A program made the translations under genes and the position numbers. A stretch of 64,000 nt of DNA from Dipetalonema caudispina. Lineage: Eukaryota > Nematoda > Chromadorea > Rhabditida > Onchocercidae. A model generated the notes under the pieces. That model was not told the origin of the DNA, made no database searches, and worked only from the letters and a program-made list of their open reading frames with translations. Below, piece after piece: positions 41,359 to 56,100 of the stretch. The stretch lies in assembly GCA_013365325.1 (NCBI GenBank), contig JABVXV010000143.1, positions 1-64,000 on the forward strand, read 5' to 3'. Each line of letters begins with the position of its first letter. Within the stretch, counting starts at the first letter, position 1.

Positions 41359-43773
41359 CAGCAAAAATTTCAATGCGATATTGTTTTTGGTGACACTATT
41401 CGGCAAAGTACATTTTTAGAAAAAAAAAGGAAAAAAATTTTAAATGATCAAAATTTAAGAAATTCTTAAGGGAGTAGTAGAGGGCCCCACAAAAACTAAT
41501 ATAATTGTTGAAATATTATAACAAAACATAGCATGCATTACTAATTGAAAGTAAAAAAGGAAAAGCATAGATAACAGAGGATAAATACGGTTTGAAGTTT
41601 TAAAATATGATATTTTCTTGCGACTTGAATTGCGGAAATTATTCAATTCTTATTTTACTTCACGGACTCAAACAACTTCATGCTGCAGTGATTATTAAAT
41701 CAATCGGTATGCGAGAATTTTTGCAATCCGTTTTAGACAATTATTTATTTTTCGTCATCACTTATCAGTTCAATTATCATTTATCAAAAAATGATAAATA
41801 GCTTAAAATGCAGCATTTTCAACTTTTCACTTTACTACTCTTTCCTCATGCATGCTTGGCAATTTTTTTTTTCTTTTATTTTTATCCCCCGATAATGATG
41901 GGTACTCACATAAAAAAGCCTAGCATAGGGCAGGAAATTATCCTAATCGATTTCAGTCAAATCTTTAGTCTGTTTGAAATTTTCGCCACAGAATTATTCA
42001 TTCAAATAAACATTTTGCTTGTTATAAATCCTAGATAACGATTTCCTTCGTACTATTATTATATTCATTTATTTATCAACTTTATCGATAATTTTTTTTT
42101 TGCCATAAATTTTATTTGACATCAAAATGAAACTATTTCTATTGATTAAATAACATAAGATTTAAATATGGAATGCATATAAAATGAAATTATTAAAGCA
42201 TTTAATACTTGTCACTTTTCTTAAAACTTTGTTAGTAACAAATTGCTATTGCAATTGGAACCTTGTAAATTTGTTAGAATGTTAATTTATGAGATGATTA
42301 TGAATCATTAGAGAATACGAAAAAGATAGTAGAAGGATAGGAACGAAAGGTTAGCTTCACTTCACTTATGATGACATGTCATGCTCCGATCACCTCCCAT
42401 TCCCTAATCAATCATCGCTTGTAATGTCATCCTTTGATGGTAATGATATGCCTCCGATCTGACTCAACCATAACCTTTTTACTTACCTTATCTTTGCATC
42501 CTACAGTTCATCCCTCTTTATCGTTTTCCTCGATCTGTAACAACAATTATTGGTTTCAATAAATCTCATATTGATTTAATTAAATTCAATGACATAAAAT
42601 GACTTTGGAAAAAATATGAATCAAATTTATCATTTCTAAAACTCCCTTCCTTAAGGATCCAAAAAAAATTTCCAAAAGATATATTTCACTAATTTTTTAG
42701 ATTTTTCGTCCCTTTTTTCCTTCATTCCTTCTTCCAAAAAACTTAATTAACCAATCATTGCTTAAATATATTTCTAAGTCAAAGTACCATAAGACAATTA
42801 AATGATCCTAACTTGGATTGATATTAAAATAATTTCTGTACAAGAAATGATAATGAATGGAAAGTACTTAATATTGAATGACTTTTCTTTTCATTTTCAT
42901 TCTTCATACCTTTTGAAAGAGACGAAAATTGGTTGATATATCGACCGGCCAAACAACCAAAATGGACCTTACCTCCCGCTGTGTGAAACACATTTCACCT
43001 TCAATGTATATTTTATTTGACTAACTATTTCCGGCAAAGCAATCTCATCCTATTTTTCATCCCTTTTTTATTTACGTCTAAAAGATTTCCAATTTGTGTA
43101 ATCAAATTTACAAAGAATGAGTGATTTAATTATTTAATTTCGAATCAAAACTTGTTTACAGTAATACTAACACGAACCGCACGGTAGTGTCTCTAAAATT
43201 CAGATTTATAATGCATAAAACAACCATTTTATCATTTCTAAATTAACTAATTCATTACTTTAAGTTATTTTATCAAATCACTGATATGCTTGTTAGGCTT
43301 GCAACACCATGATAATTATGCTTCGTTTTATTACATAGAAATAATTCATTTCATCCTTATTAAGTTATTTTTAGCTAATTTGTAAAATTGTCAGGAAATA
43401 AATTCTTTTAATCAAATAATACTAAGTGAATATCAATGAATTGATATTTGCTATATAGATGATATATTTAAATTTTTTTTTTATTTAGCCTTTTAAAACA
43501 TTTTAGTCTTGAATTTCCTACTTGAATGATTAAGATTATTTTATTTAGGCAAAATTGAAACATATTTATATTTCTTAATGTATTCAGCCCAAACTGATAC
43601 TTCAGGTTTTTATTTTAGATTACATTAGATCTATACCGTAGTATCGACAATGACCCTTCGCATTAATGCAAAACCTTTTTTATTCAAAGCTTTTCGTAAT
43701 TATTAATGAAATTTTTAGAATAAATCAATAACTTAATAAATATGTCTTATCAAGAACAAATTTGCCATTTGGT

Positions 43774-43797
43774 ACGTCATGACGTCATAATTTTGAC
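43774..43797. promoter_or_regulatory. Cluster of CRE-like motifs
   Basis: A perfect TGACGTCA is at 43780-43787, overlapped by the palindrome ACGTCATGACGT at 43774-43785; a further TGACG follows about ten bases later. Such sites bind CREB/ATF-type bZIP factors. It lies mid-interval, far from both flanking genes, so any role as an enhancer is inference. Confidence 0.35.
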
Positions 43798-44436
43798 GAA
43801 AGAATTTGATTGAAAAACCTAAAATAATAATAGAAGCAATAGTTTTATATTTATCGAATGCATTCATTTTTTTCAACATTACCATACTTCCTTATTTTTT
43901 TTCTACCATGTCTTTACATTCAGTCGAGTATCGAATTATTTATAACCATCCCATCATTTTTTCTTTAATTTTATTGAACTCATTTCAATTCGTAATTCAT
44001 TAGTTTTCCATCGTTTTTTATTTTAGTTCGTTTAATTATTACTTACAATAACCTTTTTCCAGTTCGATATTGCAAAAAAAATTAGCAAAGTAACAGAAAA
44101 AAACACAGAAAATATTGCCATTGAACAGAAAAATAATATTTATGAAATGAATAAATGGATGAATGGATAATATCAAATTTGAAATGGTTTTTAATTTTCG
44201 GGTACATTTGTTGACATGATGTCGTCGTCGTCGTTTATTGTTTAGTGAACAGATTAGGATAAGAGTGGACATCTTTCATTCCCATATAACCTCCACAAAT
44301 TTGATCTTTTGTATCAATTGTCCATCCATTGATTATATGCATCAATAGTAGTAGCCACTCTTTCGATCATCTAAAAATAAACAAAACATTGGTGCATATC
44401 TGTTCAATTATTTGCCATTCTAATTATTATATTCAT

Positions 44437-44454
44437 TCATATATATATATATAT
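44437..44454. repeat. (TA)n microsatellite
   Basis: A short alternating AT tract. Confidence 0.8.
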
Positions 44455-45641
44455 AAATAATATATCTATTCATGCAAAATTATTTATTACACGATAAATA
44501 AATAAATTATTATAATGGAAAGTTTCATAAAAAAAACTTCAACAAACAGTTCAAAGCAAAATTCATTTTATTTGAAAAATTCGGAAAATAATTGAAATTT
44601 TTTTCATTTAAGAACGAATATATGAAACTTTTAAAAAAAGAAATGTATAATTACTTTATATTTAATATGTGCTGCAATCAGATTTGATCCATTTTAAAAT
44701 AATAGTACAATCAGATCAAATTTGATCCAAATAATGTCAACATCAATGGGATAATTTTCCTCATTGCATAAATTAGCAATGAATTGTTGTACCCAAAGAT
44801 TTGACATTGTATTTGTCCATCCAAAAGCATAGATCATGCATATTTCTCCTATCCCGTAATATGCATAATTGCTCATTCAGGTTTGACTGTTACAATTATG
44901 CTTATTAAGTAAGTCATTATCATATTGAATATATCCCTAAGTGAAAGTACCATTATACCAAATGGTTCCAAACTTGTTGAATAAGAAGATGTGATTGACC
45001 TTAACCCATCTGTCATTGTCATTTCATCCTAAATTTAGTAAGTATCGAGGGAAAAGACTACAAGTACGTGTCACATTTCGGATCCATTTACGAATTACAA
45101 TGTTTTAATAAATATTCAACCCGTTTGATAGAGTTTTCCTCAAAAAATTTTTACTTTCGAAAATTCATCTCCCATTTCTTCGTATTGAAAATTAAATTCT
45201 CCTTTTTCTGGGAAATTTCTTAAAATTAAATAAAGTCTGTAATTGGCATTCATACTATCCGTATACAAATATTTCCTTCTATTATTGGAAACTCGAATAT
45301 TTGCCGTATTTATTATTGAAATTTCAAGTAATCGTTATATTTTCTTTGAATTTTTCTATTGTACACTTTTATGACTGAGTAATTTCTGAAAAAAATATGG
45401 TAAAATTAGAAGTTTTAATGGTAAACAACTTTTCTAGTATGCAAAACATGAGCTAAATTTGCTTCCAATTTTATAAATTAATCGTTTTCTCTTTAAATTA
45501 AATAATGATTAAATTATGAAATACTTAAATAAACTATTTGAACTGAGTTATATTAAAAATTAGATATTAAAACGAATACTAATATTATAACACAATTCTA
45601 TCAAATTCTTTCTGTTCTTTATTCAAGAAGCTTATTTAAAT

Positions 45642-45736
45642 GAAATCCCGTTGTCAACAATCATTGAACCGTTCCAACAATACTTCCCTAATAAAATCCG
45701 GTTGTAATAACCGTTGAACCGATTTCACTGATACTT
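45642..45736. repeat. Imperfect tandem duplication, unit about 45-50 bp
   Basis: Two adjacent copies share the order AAATCC(C/G)GTTGT, then TTGAACCG, then ATACTT, with scattered mismatches and small indels. The first is about 45642-45684 and the second about 45691-45736. It is non-coding as far as can be seen. Confidence 0.65.
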
Positions 45737-45910
45737 TTTTGTATTCAATTTAGAAATAGAAACAGACAGTTTATTATCTGATATTCATCATAGTCACCTT
45801 AATAAAGCATAGAATTTATTCACAATATTAAGACAGCACTGCAAAGGTAGTTATGTATTTTCAAAAAAATAAAAAAAATTTTAATTGATTAAATTATAAC
45901 TCTTCATCTT

Positions 45911-45926
45911 CTCTCTCTCTCTCTCC
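45911..45926. repeat. (CT)n microsatellite
   Basis: A run of CT dinucleotides. A related but less regular C/T-rich tract lies near 46100-46140. Confidence 0.85.
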
Positions 45927-48900
45927 CTGTATATGCTTTTCTATTCTTTAAAATTTCTTGTCAGCAAAGCATTTTTTCAAATTTATTTTTAACAAGAATT
46001 ATTCAAAGATTAGATTCGATGAAAAAAGCTTCATTGTATTTCGATTCCCAAGGACTAATGAGAGATTATTGGTTATTGAAAGGCAGATCATTATTATTCT
46101 TCCTTCCCTTTCTGTCTCTCTCTCTTTCCCTCTCTCTCACAAACCACTCATCATTTCCGGTTAATTATTAGTTTTTAAAAAAATGATAAATATATTCTCC
46201 TCACACTGCTTCCGTTCAAAATTCGACGATATTTTTCAATTAGCTGTTATGAAGACAAATTTATTGGTATTTTATTAATAAAACAAAAAACAGAAAAAAT
46301 ATCGTTACTTTTTTATATTTTATATTTTGCATATTTAAAGGAAAATTTTCGCAGTGGAAATTTTCGATTTTTTTTAAGCTTTAAAGTAGTTTGAGTACTC
46401 ATTTATCGATTGTAAATTATGTTGCATGTTATAGACACTTGTGAGCAAGCGCATTTCATTTTGCTTCTAACTAATTTTAATTTCAATTTAAAATTCCCAA
46501 AGATTTAATTATTAATTATCAACAAGCGTGCAATATCACCAATAAAGTATATATCTTTCGACTAGAAATAATTTTTTCAAATTTATATGAAGGAAACTGT
46601 TACTTTTCTTTTTTATATTTTCCGGCCGATACTTTTGAAATCTCGAGGTGATCTTGACTACTTATCATATCATTGTGGAAAATGAGAACAAAGTTTTTTA
46701 TCTCTTGGATTAATCACATTTTTGATTTTGCAGATCAATGCAAATAAAAAATTGGGCAAATTTTGAATATTTCATTTTCATTTAAACAGCAAGTTTGTCT
46801 TATTGAGTTTAGTTATACATTTTTCGAAAATTTTCTAATTCTAAACTATCAACACTAATTTCCTCTTTGAAATTTGCAAATGTTGAACGATCAAGCGGAA
46901 AATCTTACAGCGATATGAAGGTGATAACAAATTTTCAAGCGTACCAATACAAATTATCCGATACTACCGGTTATTTATTTCTCGACTTTTCAAATTACCG
47001 GCAACAAATATATTGAACAGAATAATATAGCTGCTGCAGCCTGTCCAAGCTTGCCTTATATAGCCATATTTGGCTTCGTTTTGTGGCCATGTTTGGCTTT
47101 TTATTCATACTGATGGTGTGATAAATTGTTTGATCAATTTCGCAATTTTTAGTTTCTTTTTGTGGAGAAAGATTACTTCACTGATGAATATAATCGGCCT
47201 GAAACATCGATGTCATCAAACTCTAAGCTTCTCATTGATTTGTAATTATGAAGTGGACTATTTAGTAAATCCTGGATAGTTATCGATAGGAGAAAAAAAA
47301 AAGTTCTAGATAAGATGGCTTATTTCTTTCCTCCTGCAAAAGTTAATTTACATACGATAATCGATTCATAATTCGATTTGAAGTGAAATGTTAAAGAAAT
47401 CGTACAGAAGAAAACGAAAAATTGCTTCTTAAATTTTAAAGACAGCAGTAGAGGAGATAAAATGTTATCATTTTTATTCCTTATCAATTCGTTAAGCTAT
47501 TATAGCTTTAACAATGATGATAATTATTTAATTAAAGTTTCTTCATTATCTATTGATTTATCTAAATGAAGTGCTAGGCGCAAATTCAGTACTGGACACT
47601 GAGTGTTGAATATTGAGTAGTATTACTTATTACCATATGTGAACATTCTAAAGTATCCATTTGTAGTTTTCAAATTATTAATTAAATTAATTAAAGCACA
47701 TCCCAAAGACAGCTTATTATATTATAGTTTTATCTTATTTTTTGTTATCAATGGTATTTGTACATGATTTGTTGTATAATTATAAGGTTAAATTCAAACT
47801 TATACTTTAGAAATTAATTGATACGACCGATATCCATTGATATCATTCATCAAATATTATATTCTATAATAATATATTTGCGATAGACAAAGAAGTAAAA
47901 GGATATACTGGAAAGGTTCGTGGTCAAAGTGTACTCAAAGTAAATTTGGTGATCACTTCTTTTGATTCAAAAGAGGTTTTGAAGTGGGTTTTGTGAGATA
48001 AAATGGAGTAATGAAGTAAGAAAGCTGGGTAATGTCATCAGTGGACGGTCAATTGTCACCGAGTTTGTTTCAAGAGGGTAAAATCGCTCCTCGAACAAAA
48101 CTGATTGAGAATCCTTATCCCCCTAATAAGAACCCGTCCTCCCTTCTGCCTTCCTCAAAGATCCTTTCCTCCTCCTCCTCTTCCCCTCTATCTCCTACTC
48201 CTCCTTCCTTCTTTTGAACTTATTCATTTCATTCCTCTGATTGTCTCTTTTGTGTACCTCTCTTTTTTACCTCTGAAATACATCCAACATTTGAAAATTT
48301 ATTTTTCTTTGCTTAAAAAACCCAACAAACTTTTTTGTCCAAGTAAGTTCTTTTTAAAGTGCTGTTCCAATAGCAAACAATTATGATTGGGCAAGCCTTA
48401 AAGCTCTTAAAGTCTTAAAACATCCCTAAGAAAAATTCAGTTAGTACTTTATGCATGACTTTCTTAATACTTTAAACAATATAAACATTAATTTTTCCCA
48501 ATACTAATTTTTTCAGTATTATTTCGAAATGTTTCACTACTGTCAAGCAATTTCAATTAAATTTAGAGGAATTTTATCCTCTTATTAATTAATGCTGAAA
48601 TTATCACTTAACAATGAAGCATTTGCCGCCTCATTACTAATCCATATATGTAAGTTATAATAAATAATTCAAACATTTACTAACACAAAGTTTTCTCTTC
48701 TTTTTTTGATTCCCGATAATATTGGTAAATTGCAACTGCCATATAGCCAAGAAATAATTATACTCTAGTGAATGTCCGATATTTTTGGCCTAGCTTACTT
48801 GGTCCTTCATGTAATGCTGTCAGCATTCCTGAAGCAATAATATGACAGTGTCATGTCTGTTTATGATAAGATTTCTTTAACCGAAAATTGTTACTATCAC

Positions 48901-51900
48901 CAATATCATTTAATTTCACATATCATTCAATTTCATAATTAAGCTTGGTAAATAATCAAAAATTTTTCCATTTCCATTTCCGATTTTCTATTCCATTTCG
49001 TTCTATTCTCACTATTTCATGTAATTAATTTCAGTTTTCAATCCAAAAGTTATCTCAGTAAGATAATTATCGCGTCATTCCATCATTCACGAATTTACTT
49101 TTTTCATAGCAAGACATTGGTCTAAGATGATGAATTTCAGATTCATCAGGTAGTCAGAAATGTATTTACAGTATCCATTTTACCTTGATCTATCCTCCGC
49201 TTGCCTCTTTGTCCTTTATCAATGACCCTTTCTGTCGTTTATCCGTAAATCTCAGCAAATGTCCTTGATTCTTGATGATATTGTCTAAATGAGGTACAGT
49301 CTGTCAAGTTCATTAAATGTAACCAATGGTTTACTTGGCATAATTTCGACTTTCCTTAAGGAAAAAAATTGAAAGAGTATTCAATTTAGAACAACGTGAA
49401 ATATTTTATATTGTGAAGAATAATATTTATGGCATACTTTGTTGCATAAATAACATACCTTATGCTTTGAACTATTGCAATTTCAATTCAATTGCTAATT
49501 TACTTTTTGCTATTGAAGTCTGTCAATCATGATGAGTTATCATTAAATAGACAGTTAGATTTTAATCCATTCCCGATAAATTATTTGGTATTATTCAAGT
49601 TCAATCCGTTCGAAATATAATAACATCATATTGCATACGTTTTTCTCCTCAATAAGATTTGTTTAACTGGTAAACTGATAAGGAATTTTGAAGATTTATA
49701 TTCATTTTTTGGTAGTTTAATAGACAAGTTATTATGAGAAGGTTAAAATGAAATTTATTAATCGAATCAGAATACTCTGTTGTTGCTTATCATAAATATC
49801 GAAATATATTTGATATCTGAGAAAATTAATAGTTTTTTAGTCGAGAAATATAGTGCAACCATAATGTACATTGCTTAAATTGAAGTTAAACAGAAAAGTT
49901 GGCTGATTTCTTAGAAGGGACATTATTCATGGCATAGTGTTGGATGTGAATTACATCAAAATTTTTCATTATTGAAAATATAGGTGACATCGAATCATAC
50001 TTTGCTTTGTTGAAATTTCAAATCACACATTTATCATGTATTGATCAGACGGTACATTATTTTCTCATCTTCGATTGAAAAGTTTAAATTTTGCTAAAAA
50101 TTTTATGAGTAATAATTTGGTTTAATTCAATGAATCACTAATATAATTATAACAGCAAATTGTTTACTGAAGTTTTCTGTTCTTCTAAAAGAGTTTGAAA
50201 ACTATTTGAAAAAAAAGAAAATTGTGAAAAATAAGACAAATTAGGTAAAGAAAGATTCCCTGTTTCAATTCGAAATTTTATTCAAAAAAAAACTTCTTCC
50301 ATTATGAACGAATTTGTAAATCTCTTCCAGTTCAATGTATTGACATAGTCTCCTAAGAATTATTAAATTAAAATTGGAAAAACTGAAAGGAATTTGATAT
50401 AAAGCAAACTTTCTCTCTCCTTATAATTACAGCTTCAATTAAAGGAAGAAAACTTCCGAAAAAAAACTTTAAGAGTGAAGTTTCCAAAAAGAAACTTTAA
50501 TGATAAATAAAAATTTTTTCGGGAATTTTTTTGAGTAAGGAAAAGAAAAATTAATTTAGAAAATTACATTAAATTTTTATATAAGCTATAGATATATATA
50601 TATATGTATAACAACAATCATTTATTCAGTGCCTACAAGTTTACGAAGATTGAATTGATTAAACAAAACGACTATGTGTATGTATATGTATATCGAGAGA
50701 TGAATTAAATTGAAAAGGAAAGAAAATTTGAAGGGCAATAGCGGAAGTATGAAGGAAAGGCGGAAATAAATGAGTGCAAGAAGATATAAAAAAGGACGAT
50801 ATTACTTACATGAAGAAATTGATGCAAATTCAATTCGTGTAAGTAAGCGTTGGTTTTCTTGTTTTTTGAAACAATTTTAATTTCAATCATACATGTTAGA
50901 GTAGAAGCTATTAATAATATCAATTGTCATATTTATTTTCCTCTTACTTTACTAGAAAATTAGTATTGATTAGGAATTCAGTTTTAACAGAGCGACATTA
51001 ACGGAATAATTAAAACGTAACCAGAATGTGATCTGAATTATAATCATTTGTTAATAATATTCGTCAACAGTAGCGTATTTTTACACACTCCTATTTCTTT
51101 TACACGTGTGTTGTGAAGAACATGACAACGATGCGTGTTGTAAGTCAACCAAGTTGATTTGTAATCTTCGAATACTCATCAAATTAAATTACAAATTGAT
51201 GGGCGTAAGATCAAAAAGATGTATTTAACTTGATATTTTTACATTTCAAGGATGCGTAAGATTATTGGCAGTCCATGTGCCTATCTGATCCTATTGATAA
51301 TACATTGTAATAGTATGATACAGATGATAATGTAACGCATTATGATGTAATGTAAAAGTATGTTTCATTTATGCAATAGCAATAAAATAAATGTAATGAC
51401 ACCTCTTTGACGTGAAATAATCCTCATGTAATAACAAACTTCATAGAAATAAACTCATTAATTTGCATTTCAGTATCTTTTTTATGCTTTTCAATATTAT
51501 ATTTGCTAGAAAAAAATGAGTGCATTTTTTTTCTATTTTTTTCTTTTAATTAGAAAATATCAAATATATTTTTATAATTGTAATGTGGTGGTTGTTGATA
51601 GCTTTCAAGGAATAGAAGCCATGGTAAAGCAAGAAGCCAATGAATCTAATTAATTTGGCCAAATCCTTACTTCTTCATTTTTGAAATGGAAATGTTGCTT
51701 GCATTTTTCATTGTTCCTTTTTTTTTCTTGATGAAATCAATAAAAAAGAAAATGGTAAGTTAAAACAATTTTAGTTAATTGTACGTTTTCTTATTATTAC
51801 ATGAATTAACATAAATAAAATCATTAGGAAGTGCTAAAATGGCCTAATATTTGAACAACTTTAATTTACAATTGAATCATTATTATGCAGGCCTAAATTA

Positions 51901-53115
51901 TTGATCACATTGATGGTATTCAGCATAACTTCAAGATTATTGTTAGGAATAGAATGCAATATGGTAATATTGAAAAATGAGTTTAAATGACTATGTTGAT
52001 AGATTGATAGCTGTTCCATTTGGGACACAGCCAGATAATATGTCATTTGCATTACTCAATGTGGCTTGATATGCATAAATGGACACGCAAATTATCAAAA
52101 TTTCGTTCAAAATCGCAGTTAACAATGAATAATTTATATACATCAAAATTGTTTCAGTTTATATTTCAATAATAATAGAAATCTGTCATTTTAATATTAA
52201 AATGATTCATCATTCGTTTGACACTTTTAGGTAGTTTTCATTTTGCTAGGTTTTCACTATGAATCTAAGGTTTTGTTGAAAGATTAAAAATATGATTGAA
52301 TAGGAAAGAAGCATGATCCAAGCTGGCTGTACCTAAAAAGGTCATCCTTAATCATCATTTATTGTATCCTTTTGTTTGATAGTTTCACGTCTACGTATAA
52401 ATTTGCTAAAACTACAATGATGTACGGTAAAGTTTTTTCCTTGCAATATGACCTTGTATTAAAATAACCTTTGAACCTTCAACATTATCTCTTTATGGAA
52501 ACAATAATTGTAAGATGTAAATTATAAGTGGTGTGCTAATGGGAAATTTTGAAATGATGAATAATGAGGTCATGTCATGAAGTACTTATATTTATTTCTC
52601 TTGTCACTTGTGAAGTTATTTCCGTAAGAATCTTCTTACATTTCTCATTAACTTCTAAAGGGGAAAAACAAATTGGAAACTTACTTAAGAAGAAAAAAGA
52701 AATTAATTATCGAGATATCGTCCTCCCCTCCCTTCATATTTGAAAAATCAGTCAGCGATAGAATATGTTGTATAATAACGTTTTTACCGTATTATTTAAT
52801 TATCCAAATTACCGATCAATCAAATGAAAATTCTTCATTGCACTGATTAACTTAGTGAGTTATAATTTCAAATAATTTTCAGTAATTGCATTTTGATAGC
52901 TGCTTAACTAAATGCTGTAATAAATTTAGTAAAGTTACATTGAAATCGTTGAAAAAATCAAACATATAAAAAATCAGTAATATAAGTTTCAGGTGGAAAT
53001 TTTTCTTGTCTAAATGCGCTGTATTTAATTGTGATTTATTAATTATGAATATAATTAATTTCAGGGAATCAGAAGAAATGGTAATATTGAATGAAGTTTG
53101 TTGAAATGTTAATTT

Positions 53116-53122
53116 GCTTTAG
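53116..53122 (+). promoter_or_regulatory. Candidate spliced-leader acceptor of the CPG4-domain gene
   Basis: TGCTTTAG ends 50 bases before the ATG at 53173, with no coding frame that joins across it. It could be a trans-splice acceptor or end a 5' UTR intron. Confidence 0.4.
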
Positions 53123-53172
53123 TATAGATTGAATAACGATTAGATAGATGGCACGGAATTGCTATTTGTGAG

Positions 53173-56100
53173 ATGTATTGCGCCTATTCATCCATTTTCA
53201 TTATTGGTATGCATCAATTCGAATTTAATACTGTGATTTTATGCAAAAATAAATTCATAGTGAAATTTTTCTGTCTTCCTGCTTTGTTCAAATTCGAAGG
53301 AATAAATCAAATCTATGACAATGAAGAAGTAAAAATTTGAAAATATTCAAAGTTCAAAATTTGAAACTTTAATGGATATTTAGTTTATATTTAAATAGGA
53401 AAAAAATTTAATTTCAGGTGTGCTGCTAATACACCCAAATTTTGCAACGCTACACTGCTCTCAACGAATTAATGAGGCTGTTCAAAAGTGTGTACAACCG
53501 ATTGCTCAATATGCTAAAGTTCTTAATCAAGAGGTTAATTGTTAAGCTTCTCATTCATTAAATAAGAAAAAGTATTTTCTAACTTTACAAATTGACTGAT
53601 TACCAATAAAATCTTCTTTATGTTTTCGTGAAAACCTATCTACAACATAAAATGAAAGCAAAAACTAAAAAATGTCAAGAGTAATCCAATAATCGCTAAT
53701 GATGTAGCTAGGCCTTACATACGTATAAGATTGTCATACGTGATGGACGAGTATCACCTATCACGTTTTCCAGTCTCAATAGAAAAAGACATTCAAAAGA
53801 AAACGATATACAAAAATAATGATTGGATTGAACTATTAATCTTCAACTGCATGTGTTTCATCTTTCTCAGTACGAATATTCATCAGTAACAAAATGAAAC
53901 TGGATGACTTCATGTCACCACAGTTCTTCACTGTTATTCCGGAAATGATAAATCAGAAAGGGAAATTTAGGCATTAATGAGTATAACATAAGAAGTAAGG
54001 AAATTGAATAGGAAATTAAGTGTTTGAAGTTGAAGATTACAATCTTAGTTGAACTTTGCTTCATGGAAAATTAGAAGTGATCAACGAATATTTCTTACTG
54101 TGAAAATTAGTCTAAGATATATCTTAGCTGCAGTAAAATTTTATCAAATTAAAGATAATTTTTGTAAAAATTAATCCTAATCTTTAAATAAACCATTCAA
54201 GTTTATACATTTACCATCATACTTCACAACTGTTAATGTAAGCATAGAAGTTGAAATTAGTAAGCAGTGGATCGATTGATTTGTAATACAATACAAGAAT
54301 GGTTTTCCGTCAAATAAGTTACATGAGTAGTGTTATGTGAAATAACAAATGATGGTCAGATATGGTCGAGAAAATGACCAAAAGTTCGGTAGAATTGCCT
54401 TCAATCTCAACATTTTATTATTGAATGAATGGCAAATTAGTAATGGTTAGATTTTCTTAGCAGTTGAAACTTGACCATCACAGACATTTAATCGTACATA
54501 AACAATCATTTGAATTACATTTAAGTTTTAATTTCTATAAAAACTTGATGCATCAAGTCGCTGTTTGAAGGATAACCAAAATTCATCAAATGCTGCAAAA
54601 AACAGTTTTGGTCAAGCGATTGCATTACCGAAAATTGGACGATACGTATTTCGCGAGCTTTGCAGGTCATTTTTTTTATTTCTTAATGGCATTAATTTTT
54701 ACCCAAAATAATGTTTAAATTAGTTTAAAAAGTTTAATGATAATTATGATTTAATAATACTTCCTGACAATTAGTCAATTCTTCATTACCAAATAAGATT
54801 GAAAAGAAATACATAAAAGTCTAATTTAAAGGTTAGTTCAAAATTTCAATGAGTGCGTTTACAAGTTGCGCCAACAATGCCCAGCACATGTCACAGTGAA
54901 TCTCATTGATGCTTCTTATGGTTTCTTGTGCAATGAAGGATATGAAAGTGATTTTTCTTTTCAATTTTCGATATTTCATTGAAATATCGATTGTTTAATC
55001 GAAAAATTTAATTGACATCGTTGAAGATATTTTTAAATCAGTCAGTTGATTGAATAATCATTGACTAGATTATAATGATTAATTCCAGTAAAATTAATTT
55101 AAGAATTAACTTTCCCCAGAAAAACATTTTTTAATAATAAAATTTTATAATTGAATGAAATAAGTGAACTAATTTTATATGATTATTGTAAATGTTAGCT
55201 TATGAATATTTCGTTTTTCGTCAAAGAAAAGAAAGTAACAAAGGACTATTACTAATTATTATTCAGTAAGTTGAACCAAATCTGGTTGATCCAAAAGAAA
55301 AATTTAGAGGATTAGTCTAAACAATATGAGAAATTGATCCTAAAATGTCAAAAGCAAAACATAGAAATGATATGATTAATTGATCAATTTAACAAATGTT
55401 TGTAGCATTTATGGCAAGTGCTGAATGTTTAGTTGAGTTAGATCGGCAGCCAACGATAAAACAATGTCATGAAATTACTTTAAAACATATTGAAGCAGCC
55501 AATGATCAATTAAACATTGCAACATTGACTCGTTTTGATAAAATGTGCCAGTAAGTTATTATTTCAGTGTATGAAGTTTTTCTTTTTTTGGGGGGAATGA
55601 ATCTTACTGATTTAATTGAATATTGAGAGAATGAAATTCATTTTGATTATATTCCATTTCATCTATCGATGAATTGTAATATGTGTTTCAACATAATTTC
55701 ATATTTCCTTCTCATCAAATTTTTTGTTCTTATTTGATTAACAAAGAATGAGAAATTTAAGGAAATGGTTTAAAATTATTTCTTCAGGGCACTCAATTAT
55801 TTTGCAAGTTGTGTTGAACGACCAATAGCATATGGCTGTGGTGCTGAAGCTTGGACAATGATATTTCGTGTCCTCAGGGACACAACTAATACTCTTTTGC
55901 CAAGATGTGAATTTACGGGACATTCCATTTTGACTGATCATTTTTCGTCTTCTCTATCTACTGTTGCTTCTATGCATGGCGAAAATGATTTATTACCATA
56001 TAGGGTGCTTTTTTCTCCTTTTAGAACTTAATTTAATAACTTTATTTAATGATTGATAGTTTTATTGAAATTTAAAACTTTGCTCACAGTTAAATTTTTG

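Larger units (their letters stand above)
34446..53172. other. Gene-poor interval of about 18.7 kb
   Basis: The interval separates the 5' end of the minus-strand GT92 gene from the 5' end of the plus-strand CPG4-domain gene, so it should hold both promoters. It contains simple repeats (listed separately), G-poor C/T-rich tracts around 35440-35640 and 37855-38040, CRE-like motifs at 43774-43797, and a few exon-like fragments treated under findings. No complete gene, RNA gene or transposon could be supported. Confidence 0.55.

Noticed and set aside
48032..48217. Ser/Pro-rich plus-strand ORF
   Set aside because: It overlaps a C/T-rich low-complexity tract; no start context, splice sites or homology were recognised.
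51674..51755. ATG frame (MLLAFFIVPFFFLMK) ending at a GTAAGT donor, as first exon of the CPG4-domain gene
   Set aside because: Its donor phase does not match the next exon; the exon at 53173-53206 does, and gives a good signal peptide.
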